This document shows positions 24,914 through 33,651 of a stretch of 64,000 nucleotides of DNA, one piece after another. This DNA is from Reyranella massiliensis 521. Its GTDB lineage: Bacteria; Pseudomonadota; Alphaproteobacteria; Reyranellales; Reyranellaceae. The DNA is taken from NCBI RefSeq assembly GCF_000312425.1, contig NZ_HE997181.1, positions 1,331,486 through 1,395,485 of the forward strand. Reading direction: 5' to 3'. The translations under genes and the position numbers were made by a program. The notes under the pieces were generated by a model. That model saw only the letters and a program-made list of their open reading frames with translations, made no database searches and was not told the DNA's origin. The stretch's first letter is position 1; each line of letters begins with the position of its first letter.

Positions 24914-26530
24914 ATGCATTTCAATCTGCGGCATACAGTGGCGCTGACGGCGCTCGTCTGCGCGAGCGCGGCGTTTGCGCCGATGGCCAACGCCAAGACC
25001 TTCAAGTGGGCCAATTCGGGCGATGTCAGCTCGATGGACCCCTACGCCCGGCAGGAAACCTTCCTGCTGACCTTCACCGCGAACATCTACGACCCGCTGG
25101 TGCGCCGTAACAAGGAGTTGAAGCTCGAGCCGGCGCTCGCGACCAAGTGGGGGCAGACGAGCCCGACGAGCTGGTTCTTCGACCTGCGCGAAGGCGTAAA
25201 GTTCAGCGATGGCACGCCGTTCACCGCCGACGACGTGATCTTCTCGATCAACCGCGCCAACGGCCCGGGCTCGAACGTCAACGGCAACTTCTCCTCGATG
25301 AAGGAGATCAAGAAGATCAACGACTACCGCGTCGAAGTGACGACGAGCGTTCCCGATCCGCTGCTTGCCGACAAGTGGGCGTCGATCAGCATCATGTCCA
25401 AGGCCTGGGCGGAGAAGAACAACGCCTTGCAGCCGGCGGACATGATCAAGAACGAAGAGAACTTCGCGACCCGCAATGCCATGGGCACCGGCCCCTTCAT
25501 GCTGAAGGAGCGCCGCGCAGGCGAGAAGACGATTCTCGTCGCCAATCCCACCTGGTGGGACAAGCCGGAGCACAACCTCACCGAGGTGATCTTCACGCCG
25601 GTGCCGAACGCTGCGACCCGCATTGCGGCGCTGAAGGCGGGCGATATCGACATGACCTACGAGGTGCCGCCGGCCGATACCGACAACCTCAAGAAGGACG
25701 CCAACATCAAGGTCCTCGAAGGGCCGGAAACCCGCATCGTCTTCCTGGGCTTCGACCAGGAGCGCGACGAGCTCGTGGAGTCCAACGTCAAGGGCAAGAA
25801 CCCGTTCAAGGACAAGAAGGTCCGTGAGGCGATCCATCGCTCGATCGACGTCGACGCGATCAAGCGCACGGTGATGCGTGGCCAGTCGTTCCCGACCAAC
25901 CTGATGGTGGCGCCGGGCATCAACGGCTACACGAAGGATCTCGACAAGCGTCCGGCGCTGCTGAAGCCCGAGGAAGCCAAGAAGATGCTGGCCGATGCCG
26001 GCTATCCCAACGGCTTCGAGGTCGGCATGGATTGCCCGAACGATCGCTACGTCAACGACGAGAAGATCTGTCAGGCCGTCGTCTCGATGCTGGCGAAGAT
26101 CGGTGTGAAGGTGAACCTGCGCGCCCAGACGCGTAACCTCTACTTCGCCAAGATCTTGCGTAGCACGGCGGACGGCAAGCCGAGCAACACCAGCTTCTAC
26201 ATGCTGGGCTGGTCGCCGGCGACGACCTACGACGTGCACAATGTCTTCGAGCAGATCATCCAGACGCCGAACGTGAAGGCCAAGAAGGGCCTCTATAACG
26301 CCGGCGGCTATTCGAGCAAGAAGTTCGACGAACTCTCCAACGCCATCGAAGTCGAGACCGACAAGGCCAAGCGCGATGCCCTGATCCGCGAAGCCACGAA
26401 GATCTACGTCGACGACTTCGCCTACGTTCCGCTGCACCAGCAGGCGCTGGTCTGGGCATCGCGCAAGAACATCAACCTCGTGCAGCCTGCGGACAACAGC
26501 TTCCCGCTGCGGTACGTGACCATCAAGTAG
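24914..26530 (+). CDS. Dipeptide/oligopeptide-type ABC transporter substrate-binding protein
   Basis: A 538-residue family 5 extracellular solute-binding protein. The Sec signal peptide runs to about residue 27 (cleavage after ANA). The mature protein begins with the family pattern KWANSGDVSSMDPY, then NIYDPLVRRNKELKLEPALATKW and LREGVKFSDGTPFTADDVIFSI, all typical of DppA/OppA-like receptors. GTGPFMLKERRAGEKTILVANP and the C-terminal AFVYVPLHQQALVWA-type region also fit. It captures peptides or peptide-like amines in the periplasm and hands them to the permeases encoded just downstream. A hairpin separates it from the permease genes, which may allow excess receptor synthesis. Confidence 0.93.
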   Translation: MHFNLRHTVALTALVCASAAFAPMANAKTFKWANSGDVSSMDPYARQETFLLTFTANIYDPLVRRNKELKLEPALATKWGQTSPTSWFFDLREGVKFSDGTPFTADDVIFSINRANGPGSNVNGNFSSMKEIKKINDYRVEVTTSVPDPLLADKWASISIMSKAWAEKNNALQPADMIKNEENFATRNAMGTGPFMLKERRAGEKTILVANPTWWDKPEHNLTEVIFTPVPNAATRIAALKAGDIDMTYEVPPADTDNLKKDANIKVLEGPETRIVFLGFDQERDELVESNVKGKNPFKDKKVREAIHRSIDVDAIKRTVMRGQSFPTNLMVAPGINGYTKDLDKRPALLKPEEAKKMLADAGYPNGFEVGMDCPNDRYVNDEKICQAVVSMLAKIGVKVNLRAQTRNLYFAKILRSTADGKPSNTSFYMLGWSPATTYDVHNVFEQIIQTPNVKAKKGLYNAGGYSSKKFDELSNAIEVETDKAKRDALIREATKIYVDDFAYVPLHQQALVWASRKNINLVQPADNSFPLRYVTIK

Positions 26531-26582
26531 CAGGGTGCGCGCTACTCTCACGAGTGGCGCAATCTCCGCCAATCGATGATGC

Positions 26583-26608
26583 AGCGCCGGGGGGCGAACC
26601 CCGGCGCT
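26583..26608 (+). terminator. Hairpin between binding-protein and permease genes
   Basis: A perfect 10-bp GC-rich stem (26583-26592 with 26599-26608) with a 6-base loop, followed by ACTTCATTTTT. It sits 53 bases after the binding-protein stop and 77 bases before the permease start. It is probably a partial terminator that keeps receptor mRNA in excess over permease mRNA. Confidence 0.6.
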
Positions 26609-26685
26609 ACTTCATTTTTGGCCTTAATCCTGCTAGGGATGATCCCGCGCGCAGGGGCGCTGGCGCCGAATAAAAAAGACAACGT

Positions 26686-27675
26686 ATGCTTGCCTTCATT
26701 CTGAGACGACTCTTGCAATCGATCGCGGTGCTACTGACGGTCGGGCTGGTCGCTTTTTCTCTGTTTCGTTACGTCGGCGATCCGATCAACGCGATGGTCG
26801 GGCAGGATACGCCGGCCCAGGAACGCGAGGCGCTACGCGAGAAGCTCGGCCTCAACGATCCTCCCCCCGTCCAGTTCGTTCGTTTCATCGGCAATGCCGT
26901 GCAGGGCAAGTTCGGCCTGAGCTACCGGACCTCCGAGCCGGTCGGCAGCATGATCGTCGAGCGAATGCCGGCGACACTCGAACTTTCCTTCTGCGCCGCC
27001 CTGTTTGCTCTGTTCGTCGGCGTCCCGATGGGCGTCTATACTGGCCTCTATCCCAATCACTGGTCGAGCCGGCTGTTCCAGGCCGTATCCCTGATCGGCA
27101 TCTCCTTACCCACCTTCCTGATCGGCATCCTGCTGATCCTGGTCTTTGCCGTCTGGCTCCATTGGCTGCCCTCGTTCGGGCGAGGGGAGACGGTGCAGAT
27201 CGGCTGGTGGACGACCAACTTCCTGACGGTGAAGGGATTGCAGGCGCTGATCCTGCCATCGATCACGCTCGGCCTGTTCCAGCTCACCCTTCTGATGCGC
27301 CTTGTGCGCTCGGAAATGCTGGAGGTGATGCGCACCGACTACATCAAGTTCGCGCGCGCCCGCGGCCTTTCCAATCGGGCCATCAACTTCGGCCACGCCC
27401 TGAAGAACACGCTGGTGCCGGTCATCACCGTGACGGGCCTGCAGCTCGGCGCTCTGATCGCCTTCGCCATCGTCACCGAGACGGTCTTCGCCTGGCCCGG
27501 CGTGGGCCAGCTCTTCATCCAGTCCGTCCAGTTCTCCGATATTCCGGTAATGGCGGCCTACCTGATGCTGATCGGCCTTCTCTTCGTGCTGATCAACCTG
27601 ACCGTCGATCTTCTCTACTTCGCCGTCGACCCGCGCCTGCGCGCGCAGGGCACGGCGCGCGCCGCGGGACACTGA
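26686..27675 (+). CDS. dppB: Dipeptide-type ABC transporter permease (DppB family)
   Basis: A 329-residue inner-membrane permease with about six spans. The N-terminus MLAFILRRLLQSIAVLLTVGLVAF and the following periplasmic GDPINAMVG and EREALREKLGLNDPPPVQ are diagnostic of the DppB/OppB family. The cytoplasmic EAA-type loop reads MRTDYIKFARARGLSNRAINFGHALKN, and the C-terminal part has ETVFAWPGVGQLFI. It pairs with the DppC-type permease one base downstream. The gene name is by family; the true substrate is unproven. Confidence 0.92.
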   Translation: MLAFILRRLLQSIAVLLTVGLVAFSLFRYVGDPINAMVGQDTPAQEREALREKLGLNDPPPVQFVRFIGNAVQGKFGLSYRTSEPVGSMIVERMPATLELSFCAALFALFVGVPMGVYTGLYPNHWSSRLFQAVSLIGISLPTFLIGILLILVFAVWLHWLPSFGRGETVQIGWWTTNFLTVKGLQALILPSITLGLFQLTLLMRLVRSEMLEVMRTDYIKFARARGLSNRAINFGHALKNTLVPVITVTGLQLGALIAFAIVTETVFAWPGVGQLFIQSVQFSDIPVMAAYLMLIGLLFVLINLTVDLLYFAVDPRLRAQGTARAAGH

Positions 27676-27676
27676 C

Positions 27677-28624
27677 ATGGCTGATTCATCGGCACGATCC
27701 GGGGCATCGCCCGGCTGGCTGCACCGCATGACGGACAGCGACGTCTGGTGGAGCTTCAAGTCCTCGCCGCTGACCGTGACGGCTGCGGTCGCCACCATCC
27801 TGATCGTCGCCATTGCCTTCCTGTCGCCGATCCTGGCGCCGCATACGCCCTTCGATCCGGCAACCTTGAGTCTCAGCGACGGGCTGAAACCGCCCGTGCT
27901 GATCTCGTCCGATGGTGACTGGACCTTTCCGCTCGGTACGGACGACCAGGGCAGGGACATCCTTTCGTCGATCATGTATGGCACGCGACTTTCCCTGGTC
28001 GTCGGCATCGCCTCGGTGGTGGTCGCCATGACCCTCGGCATCACGCTCGGCCTGCTCAGCGGCTATTTCGGCGGCACCATCGATGCGGTGATCATGCGCA
28101 TCGCCGATGTGCAGCTCACCTTTCCGGCCATTCTGGTGGCGTTGCTGATCGACGGTGTCGTGCGCACGGTGATCTCCGTGCAGCGCCACGATGAGATCGC
28201 CCTGTTCGTTATCGTTGGCGCCATCGGGCTTTCCTTCTGGGTCCAGTATGCCCGCACCGTGCGCGGCTCGGTGCTGGTCGAGAAGAACAAGGAATACGTG
28301 CAGGCGGCGAGGGTGATCGGCTTGTCGCCGCTGGTGATCATGGTCCGCCACGTCCTGCCCAACGTCACCGGGCCGGTCCTCGTCATCGCCACCATTAATC
28401 TCGGCCTCGCCATCATCACCGAGGCGACGCTCTCGTTCCTGGGCGTCGGGCTGCCCTCGACCGAGCCGTCGCTCGGCACTCTGATCCGGCTCGGCAACGA
28501 AGTGCTGCAGTCGGGCGACTGGTGGATCACTGTGTTCCCCGGTGTCACGCTCGCGGCCCTCGTGCTTGCGGTCAATCTTCTGGGCGACTGGCTGCGCGAC
28601 GCCCTCAATCCCAAACTGCGTTGA
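27677..28624 (+). CDS. dppC: Dipeptide-type ABC transporter permease (DppC family)
   Basis: A 315-residue partner permease. A hydrophilic N-terminal tail is followed by a first span at about residues 35-55, then FPLGTDDQGRDILSSIMYGTRLSLVVG (the DppC/OppC hallmark G-T-D-x-x-G-R-D), the EAA loop EYVQAARVIGLSPLVIMVRHVLPN, and LSFLGVGLPSTEPSLGTLI. It starts just after the dppB stop and is followed 13 bases later by the ATPase gene, so B-C-D-F form one transcript. Confidence 0.93.
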   Translation: MADSSARSGASPGWLHRMTDSDVWWSFKSSPLTVTAAVATILIVAIAFLSPILAPHTPFDPATLSLSDGLKPPVLISSDGDWTFPLGTDDQGRDILSSIMYGTRLSLVVGIASVVVAMTLGITLGLLSGYFGGTIDAVIMRIADVQLTFPAILVALLIDGVVRTVISVQRHDEIALFVIVGAIGLSFWVQYARTVRGSVLVEKNKEYVQAARVIGLSPLVIMVRHVLPNVTGPVLVIATINLGLAIITEATLSFLGVGLPSTEPSLGTLIRLGNEVLQSGDWWITVFPGVTLAALVLAVNLLGDWLRDALNPKLR

Positions 28625-28637
28625 GGTTGGACGCGAG

Positions 28638-29660
28638 ATGGCCGCCGCATCGAACAATCCGCCACTTCTCGAGGTTCGCAACCTCCGCGTCGAATTCCCG
28701 ACGCGCCGCGGGACCCTGCTGGCCGTCGACGACGTGTCGTTCGACATCGCACCGGGCGAGGTGCTGGGGGTGGTGGGAGAGTCCGGCGCCGGCAAGTCGT
28801 TGACCGGCAATGCCATCATCGGACTGCTCGAGCCGCCGGGCCGCATCGCCGGCGGCGAGATCAGGCTCGAAGGACGACGCATCGACAATCTGCCCTACGA
28901 GGAAATGCGCAAGATCCGAGGTGCGCGCATCGGCGCCATCTTCCAGGATCCGCTGACCAGCCTCAATCCGCTCTACTCGGTGGGGCGCCAGCTCATCGAG
29001 ACGATCCAGACACATCTCTCGCTTTCGAATGCGGCCGCGCGAACCCGTGCGATCGATCTCCTTAAGGAGGTCGGCATTCCCGGTGCGGAGATGCGTATCG
29101 ATCACTATCCGCACCAGTTTTCCGGCGGCATGCGCCAGAGGGTGGTGATCGCTCTTGCCTTGTGCGCAGGCCCGCGGCTGATCGTGGCCGACGAGCCCAC
29201 GACGGCCCTCGACGTTTCCATCCAGGCGCAGATCATCGCGCTCCTGAAGCGTCTTTGCCGCGAACATCAGACGGCGGTGATGCTGGTGACTCACGACATG
29301 GGCGTGATCGCCGAGACTGCCGACCGTGTGGCGGTGATGTATGCCGGCCGCGTTGCCGAAATCGGCCCGGTGCGCGACGTGGTCAAGCACGCACAGCATC
29401 CCTACACCAAGGGGCTGATGGGCTCGATCCCGAGCCTCGGCGTGCGCCACGAGCGGTTGACCCAGATCGACGGCGCCATGCCGCGGCTCACCGAAATTCC
29501 CAAGGGGTGCGCGTTCAATCCACGCTGCACCGTGCACGGCGCGCGCTGCCTCGTGGAGCGGCCGGAGCTGATGGCGGCCGGGGCGAGCCGCGCAGCCTGC
29601 TGGCGACACGATGCCGGTGGGGTTGGCCAAGCCGTCTCGAAGGAGATGGTCGATGCCTGA
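28638..29660 (+). CDS. dppD: Dipeptide-type ABC transporter ATP-binding protein (DppD family)
   Basis: A 340-residue cytoplasmic ATPase. Walker A is [10 protein letters not shown], the Q-loop region is [16 protein letters not shown], the signature is [15 protein letters not shown], Walker B is [14 protein letters not shown], and the H-loop region is [11 protein letters not shown]. The C-terminal extension has the oligopeptide-family cysteine pattern [14 protein letters not shown], which in related DppD/F proteins can hold an Fe-S cluster. The start is the ATG at 28638. The last eight bases overlap dppF, which implies translational coupling. Confidence 0.94.
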   Translation: MAAASNNPPLLEVRNLRVEFPTRRGTLLAVDDVSFDIAPGEVLGVVGESGAGKSLTGNAIIGLLEPPGRIAGGEIRLEGRRIDNLPYEEMRKIRGARIGAIFQDPLTSLNPLYSVGRQLIETIQTHLSLSNAAARTRAIDLLKEVGIPGAEMRIDHYPHQFSGGMRQRVVIALALCAGPRLIVADEPTTALDVSIQAQIIALLKRLCREHQTAVMLVTHDMGVIAETADRVAVMYAGRVAEIGPVRDVVKHAQHPYTKGLMGSIPSLGVRHERLTQIDGAMPRLTEIPKGCAFNPRCTVHGARCLVERPELMAAGASRAACWRHDAGGVGQAVSKEMVDA

Positions 29661-30681
29661 TGGCAGCCAGAACTATTTCGTCCAGCTCGAAGGGCTGAAG
29701 CGCTACTTCGACGTGTCGCCGCCCTGGCTGGTGCGTGCGCTCGAAGGCAAGCCGCGGCAGATCGTGCAGGCCGTCGACGGCATCGATATCGAGATCGCCA
29801 AAGGCGAAACCTTCTCGCTGGTGGGCGAATCCGGTTGCGGCAAGTCGACGGTGGCACGGCTGGTGGTGGGGCTTTTCCCGCCGACCGATGGCCGTATCGA
29901 GTTCGACGGCAACGACATGGCGTCGCGGCGCAGCAGGGCGGAGACGGCCTCGCTCAAGCGGCGCATGCAGATGATCTTCCAGGACCCCTATGCCAGCCTC
30001 AATCCGCGCTGGCGGGTGTTCGACATCATTGCCGAGCCGATCCGTGCCTTCGGCCTTTCCAAGGATCGCGCCGACCTGGAAAAGCAGGTTGGCGACCTGC
30101 TGCGCCAGGTCCGCCTGACGCCTGCCGATGGCCGCAAGTATCCGCACGAATTCTCGGGCGGCCAGCGCCAGCGTATCTCCATCGCCCGCGCACTCGCGAG
30201 CCAGCCGGAGTTTCTGGTGTGCGACGAGCCCACCTCGGCGCTCGACGTGTCGGTGCAGGCGCAGATTTTGAACCTGATGGTCGATCTGCAGCGGCGTCTG
30301 CAGCTCACCTATCTCTTCATTTCGCACAACCTCGCGGTCGTCTATCATATCTCCACGCGGGTGGGCGTGATGTATCTTGGCCGCCTGGTCGAGGTCGCGC
30401 CGACCGAGACGCTGTTCCGTCGGCCCAAGCATCCCTATACGCGGATGTTGCTCGATACGATCCCCGATCTCGACATGACCGGCCGCCAGCGCAGCCCGGT
30501 CGCCGGTGAAGTGCCCAGTCCCATCAACCCGCCATCGGGTTGCACCTTCCATCCTCGCTGTCCCTTCGCCAACGATCGCTGCAAGGCCGAACGGCCCAAG
30601 GCGCTGCCGATCGAGGGCGGCACGGTCGCGTGCCACGCGATCGAAGAGGGCAGGCTGCCGGTCGAAGACCGCAGCTACTGA
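29653..30681 (+). CDS. dppF: Dipeptide-type ABC transporter ATP-binding protein (DppF family)
   Basis: A 342-residue second ATPase of the importer. Walker A is GESGCGKSTVARL, the Q-loop region is IFQDPYASLNPRW, the signature is FSGGQRQRISIARAL, Walker B is FLVCDEPTSALDVS, and the H-loop region is FISHNLAVVYHIS. The C-terminal CTFHPRCPFANDRC is the DppF-type Cys cluster. I chose the ATG at 29653, eight bases inside dppD, because AAGGAG lies about ten bases upstream; a longer in-frame reading has no ribosome site. It completes the A-B-C-D-F set. Confidence 0.94.
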   Translation: MPDGSQNYFVQLEGLKRYFDVSPPWLVRALEGKPRQIVQAVDGIDIEIAKGETFSLVGESGCGKSTVARLVVGLFPPTDGRIEFDGNDMASRRSRAETASLKRRMQMIFQDPYASLNPRWRVFDIIAEPIRAFGLSKDRADLEKQVGDLLRQVRLTPADGRKYPHEFSGGQRQRISIARALASQPEFLVCDEPTSALDVSVQAQILNLMVDLQRRLQLTYLFISHNLAVVYHISTRVGVMYLGRLVEVAPTETLFRRPKHPYTRMLLDTIPDLDMTGRQRSPVAGEVPSPINPPSGCTFHPRCPFANDRCKAERPKALPIEGGTVACHAIEEGRLPVEDRSY

Positions 30682-30724
30682 CGCCGCTGTCTCTTGTCGG
30701 TCCGTCTTCTTGCACGACAGGGTG

Positions 30725-30738
30725 TGCGTCGACGCATG
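30725..30738. promoter_or_regulatory. 14-bp motif with 12-bp perfect palindrome upstream of the M20 gene
   Basis: TGCGTCGACGCATG contains the perfect 12-bp palindrome TGCGTCGACGCA (30725-30736). It matches 13 of 14 bases of the element at 24837-24850 and lies at nearly the same distance from the following start codon (66 bases). It is a candidate binding site for the same regulator. Confidence 0.5.
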
Positions 30739-30804
30739 CCGAGGAAGCTTGACCCCCTGCCGCGCCTGCTTACGATCCATTCGAACTTATTTCGGAGATT
30801 TTAG

Positions 30805-31998
30805 ATGCCGGTCATCAACCGCATTGCCTCGTTCCACAAAGACATGACGGCGTGGCGTCACGACATCCACAGCCACCCTGAGACGGCCTTCGAGGAAGTG
30901 CGGACTGCCGATGTCGTAGCCGAGAAGTTGAAGTCGTTCGGCCTCGAAGTGCATCGCGGCCTGGCCAAGACGGGCGTGGTCGGCATCCTGCGCAGCGGGA
31001 CGTCGAAGCGGGCTATCGGCCTGCGTGCCGACATGGATGCGCTCGACGTTCACGAGACCAACCAGTTCGACCACAAGTCGACGATTCCCGGCAAGATGCA
31101 TGCCTGCGGCCATGACGGCCACACGGTGATGCTGCTGGGTGCCGCCAAGTATCTCGCGGAGACCAAGAACTTCGACGGTACGGTCTACTTCATCTTCCAG
31201 CCGGCCGAAGAGAACGAAGGCGGTGGCCGCGTCATGGTCGAGGAGGGGCTGTTCGAGAAGTTCCCCGTCGAAGGCGTGTACGGCATGCACAATATTCCGG
31301 GCATCCCGGTCGGCCGCTTTGCCGTCCGTCCCGGCCCGATGATGGCGGCCTACGATATTTTCGAGATCGTCGTGAAAGGCGTCGGTGCGCACGGCGCCAT
31401 GCCCCATCACGGCATCGACCCGGTCGTGGTCGGTTCGCACATCGTGACGGCGCTGCAGTCGATCGTGGCGCGCAACCTCGATCCGATGGACACAGCCGTC
31501 GTCTCGACGACGCAGATCCATGCCGGCGATACCTGGAACGTCATCCCGCAGGAATGCGTGCTGCGCGGCACGGTCCGCACGTTCAAAAAGCCGGTCCAGG
31601 ACATGATCGAGAAGCAGATCGAAAAGATCGCGCGCAACGTCGCGGCGGGCTTCGGTGCCGAAGTCACCAATTGGCGTTACGAGCGGCGCTATCCGGCCAC
31701 CGTGAACTCCGAGCAGGAGACCGAGTTTGCCGCCAAGGCTGCGTCGGCGCTGGTCGGTCTGGAGAACGTGAACCGCAATCCGACGCCGGCCATGGGCAGT
31801 GAGGATTTTGCCTGGATGCTTCTCAAGAAACCGGGCTGCTACATCTGGATCGGCAACGGCGACGGTGTCGGCAGCTGCATGGTTCACAATCCCGGCTACG
31901 ACTTCAACGACGAGATCCTGCCCCTCGGCGCATCCTACTGGGCGACCCTCGTCGAGCAGCAGCTCGGCCGTGAAGCCCTGCCGCAGGCTGCGGAGTAG
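30805..31998 (+). CDS. M20 family amidohydrolase (hippurate hydrolase/peptidase-like)
   Basis: A 397-residue metal-dependent amidohydrolase of the M20D subfamily, which cleaves N-acyl amino acids or small peptides. Landmarks: MTAWRHDIHSHPETAFEE at the N-terminus, LRADMDALDV, the metal ligand cluster HACGHDGH (H99, C101, H103), IFQPAEENEGGGRVM (Glu ligand and catalytic Glu), the inserted dimerisation domain around GAHGAMPHHGIDPV, and the C-terminal PAMGSEDFAW. The Cys in CGHDGH marks the subfamily. There is no signal peptide, so it probably acts in the cytoplasm on imported peptides or acyl-amino acids. It follows the dpp operon, from which it is separated by its own regulatory element. Confidence 0.92.
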   Translation: MPVINRIASFHKDMTAWRHDIHSHPETAFEEVRTADVVAEKLKSFGLEVHRGLAKTGVVGILRSGTSKRAIGLRADMDALDVHETNQFDHKSTIPGKMHACGHDGHTVMLLGAAKYLAETKNFDGTVYFIFQPAEENEGGGRVMVEEGLFEKFPVEGVYGMHNIPGIPVGRFAVRPGPMMAAYDIFEIVVKGVGAHGAMPHHGIDPVVVGSHIVTALQSIVARNLDPMDTAVVSTTQIHAGDTWNVIPQECVLRGTVRTFKKPVQDMIEKQIEKIARNVAAGFGAEVTNWRYERRYPATVNSEQETEFAAKAASALVGLENVNRNPTPAMGSEDFAWMLLKKPGCYIWIGNGDGVGSCMVHNPGYDFNDEILPLGASYWATLVEQQLGREALPQAAE

Positions 31999-32027
31999 CG
32001 TCTAGCCTTTCTAACCGGCTCTGTGTC

Positions 32028-32891
32028 GTGGCTGTTTTAGATCATCCTTACGCCGGCGCGCGCGTCGGCCTCGCCACCATTCATGCCAAGGAGCAGGCGG
32101 CTGCGCCTGCCTTCCGGCGGGTACTGGGGGCAGAGGTCCTGGTCGCGCCGGATCTCGATACCGACAAGCTCGGTACGTTTTCGGGCGAGGTGCCGCGGCC
32201 CGACGCGCTGGTCGAGACCTGCGCCATCAAGGCCGAGATGGTCTTCAAGACCATGGACGTCGATTGCGCGCTTGCCAGCGAGGGCAGTTACGGGCCGATC
32301 GAGCGCGTGCCGTTGACGTCCTGCGGCGTCGAGATCATGGCCTTCGTCGACCGCAAGCGCGGTCTGCGCCTGGTCGAGACGCTGGGGACGCATCGCACCA
32401 ACTGGCGGCTGCAGCGCTTTCCTGCAGGCGATCCGGCGATTCCGGGCGTCCTGAAGGCGATGGGCTTCCCGCGCTACGGCGTGTTCGTGATCTGCTCCAG
32501 CGACATGGACCATCCGATCAAGGGCCTGGAGACGGAGGCCGAAGTGCTGGCGGCGATGGATCGCGAGGCGCGCCGCTCGGCCGACGGCCTGGCGGTGCTG
32601 CTGGCCGACATGCGCGCGCATCGCAATCCGACGCGCATGCAGGTGCTACGGGCGCTGTCGTGGAAGCTCGCCAAGCGCCTGGAGCGTCTGTGCCCGAAGT
32701 GCCGGACGCCGGGCTTCGGCCCCATTCAGTCCCGCCGGGGCCTGCCCTGCGAGGCCTGCGGTATGCCCACGCACTGGATCGACTTCGAGATCGATGGCTG
32801 TTCCGTCTGCGGCCATGCCGAAGCACGGCCACGAAAGGATGGCCGTCGCACGGCGCCCATGCTCTCCTGCCAGAGCTGCCGCCAGACCTAG
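32028..32891 (+). CDS. DUF6671-like protein with C-terminal zinc ribbons
   Basis: A 287-residue protein without known function. The N-terminal part (VGLATIHAKEQAAAPAFRRVLGAEV) resembles what I recall of DUF6671 proteins, which start with a T-[MI]-H-x-K-E motif. The C-terminal ~70 residues contain four CxxC pairs (CPKC, CEAC, CSVC, CQSC), consistent with two zinc ribbons. It has GTG as start, 29 bases after the M20 gene, so it may belong to that transcript. The stop overlaps the converging SDR stop by four bases (CTAG). It could be a nucleic-acid- or protein-binding zinc protein; nothing more can be said. Confidence 0.75.
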   Translation: MAVLDHPYAGARVGLATIHAKEQAAAPAFRRVLGAEVLVAPDLDTDKLGTFSGEVPRPDALVETCAIKAEMVFKTMDVDCALASEGSYGPIERVPLTSCGVEIMAFVDRKRGLRLVETLGTHRTNWRLQRFPAGDPAIPGVLKAMGFPRYGVFVICSSDMDHPIKGLETEAEVLAAMDREARRSADGLAVLLADMRAHRNPTRMQVLRALSWKLAKRLERLCPKCRTPGFGPIQSRRGLPCEACGMPTHWIDFEIDGCSVCGHAEARPRKDGRRTAPMLSCQSCRQT

Positions 32892-33646
32892 AACGTCGCG
32901 CGGCCGCCGGAGATGTCGAAAGTGGCGCCCGTCGAGAAGCTGCAGGCAGACGACGCGAGCCATAACGCCATCTCGGCAATTTCGCGCGGCGCCACGAAGC
33001 GGCCCATCGGCACGTTGGCGATCAGGCGGGCACGATAGGCGTCGGTGAGCTCACCGAAGATCGCGGTTTCGGACGCTGACGGCGCGATGGCGTTGACCAG
33101 CACACCGCGGGTCGCGAGTTCCTTGCCCATCGATTTGGTGAGGCCGATCACCGCTGCCTTCGAGGCGACGTAGCCTGCGACGTACGGGTTGCCGTCTTTG
33201 CCGGCGACCGAGGCGATGTTGACGATACGGCCATAGCCTGCCGCCACCATGTCCGGTACGGCGGCCTGGCAGCAGCGGAAGGTGCCATTAAGATTGACGT
33301 CGAGCACCCGCTGCCACGCTTCTTCCGGATAGTCGGCAAAGGCGGCGCTCGGGCCCAGGATGCCGGCGCTGTTGACCAGGATCGAAGGTGTGCCGAGCGA
33401 CTCCTTCGTCTTGGTCCAGGCAGCTCGCACGGCTTTCGTATCGGTGACGTCTGCGACGATGGCGCGTGCCGTAGCGCCGATCTTCTCCCTGGCATGCCCG
33501 AGGCCTGTGGGATCGCGATCCCACAGTGCCACCTGCGCGCCTTCCTCGGTCAACCGTTCGGCGATGGCGAGCCCCAGGCCCGACGCTGCGCCCGTGACGA
33601 CGGCCACTTGTCCGGACAACGACCGGGACGGGGAGGGATCGGACAT
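32888..33646 (-). CDS. Short-chain dehydrogenase/reductase
   Basis: A 252-residue classical SDR. The cofactor motif is TGAASGLG (residues 18-25), the acidic D43 in ALWDRD suggests NAD(H), NSAG is at 92-95, and the catalytic Ser146, Tyr159 and Lys163 are in NIASVAGK and YVASK. The C-terminal GRFVAPREIAEMALWLAS and STGATFDISGG are typical of 3-oxoacyl-ACP reductase-like or secondary-alcohol dehydrogenases. I chose the ATG at 33644-33646 because the frame upstream codes for the neighbouring VOC protein on another frame. It lies in the VOC/Bug/LacI catabolic group, so oxidation of an imported alcohol or hydroxyacid is likely. Confidence 0.9.
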   Translation of the reverse strand: MSDPSPSRSLSGQVAVVTGAASGLGLAIAERLTEEGAQVALWDRDPTGLGHAREKIGATARAIVADVTDTKAVRAAWTKTKESLGTPSILVNSAGILGPSAAFADYPEEAWQRVLDVNLNGTFRCCQAAVPDMVAAGYGRIVNIASVAGKDGNPYVAGYVASKAAVIGLTKSMGKELATRGVLVNAIAPSASETAIFGELTDAYRARLIANVPMGRFVAPREIAEMALWLASSACSFSTGATFDISGGRATF

Positions 33647-33651
33647 GACGA

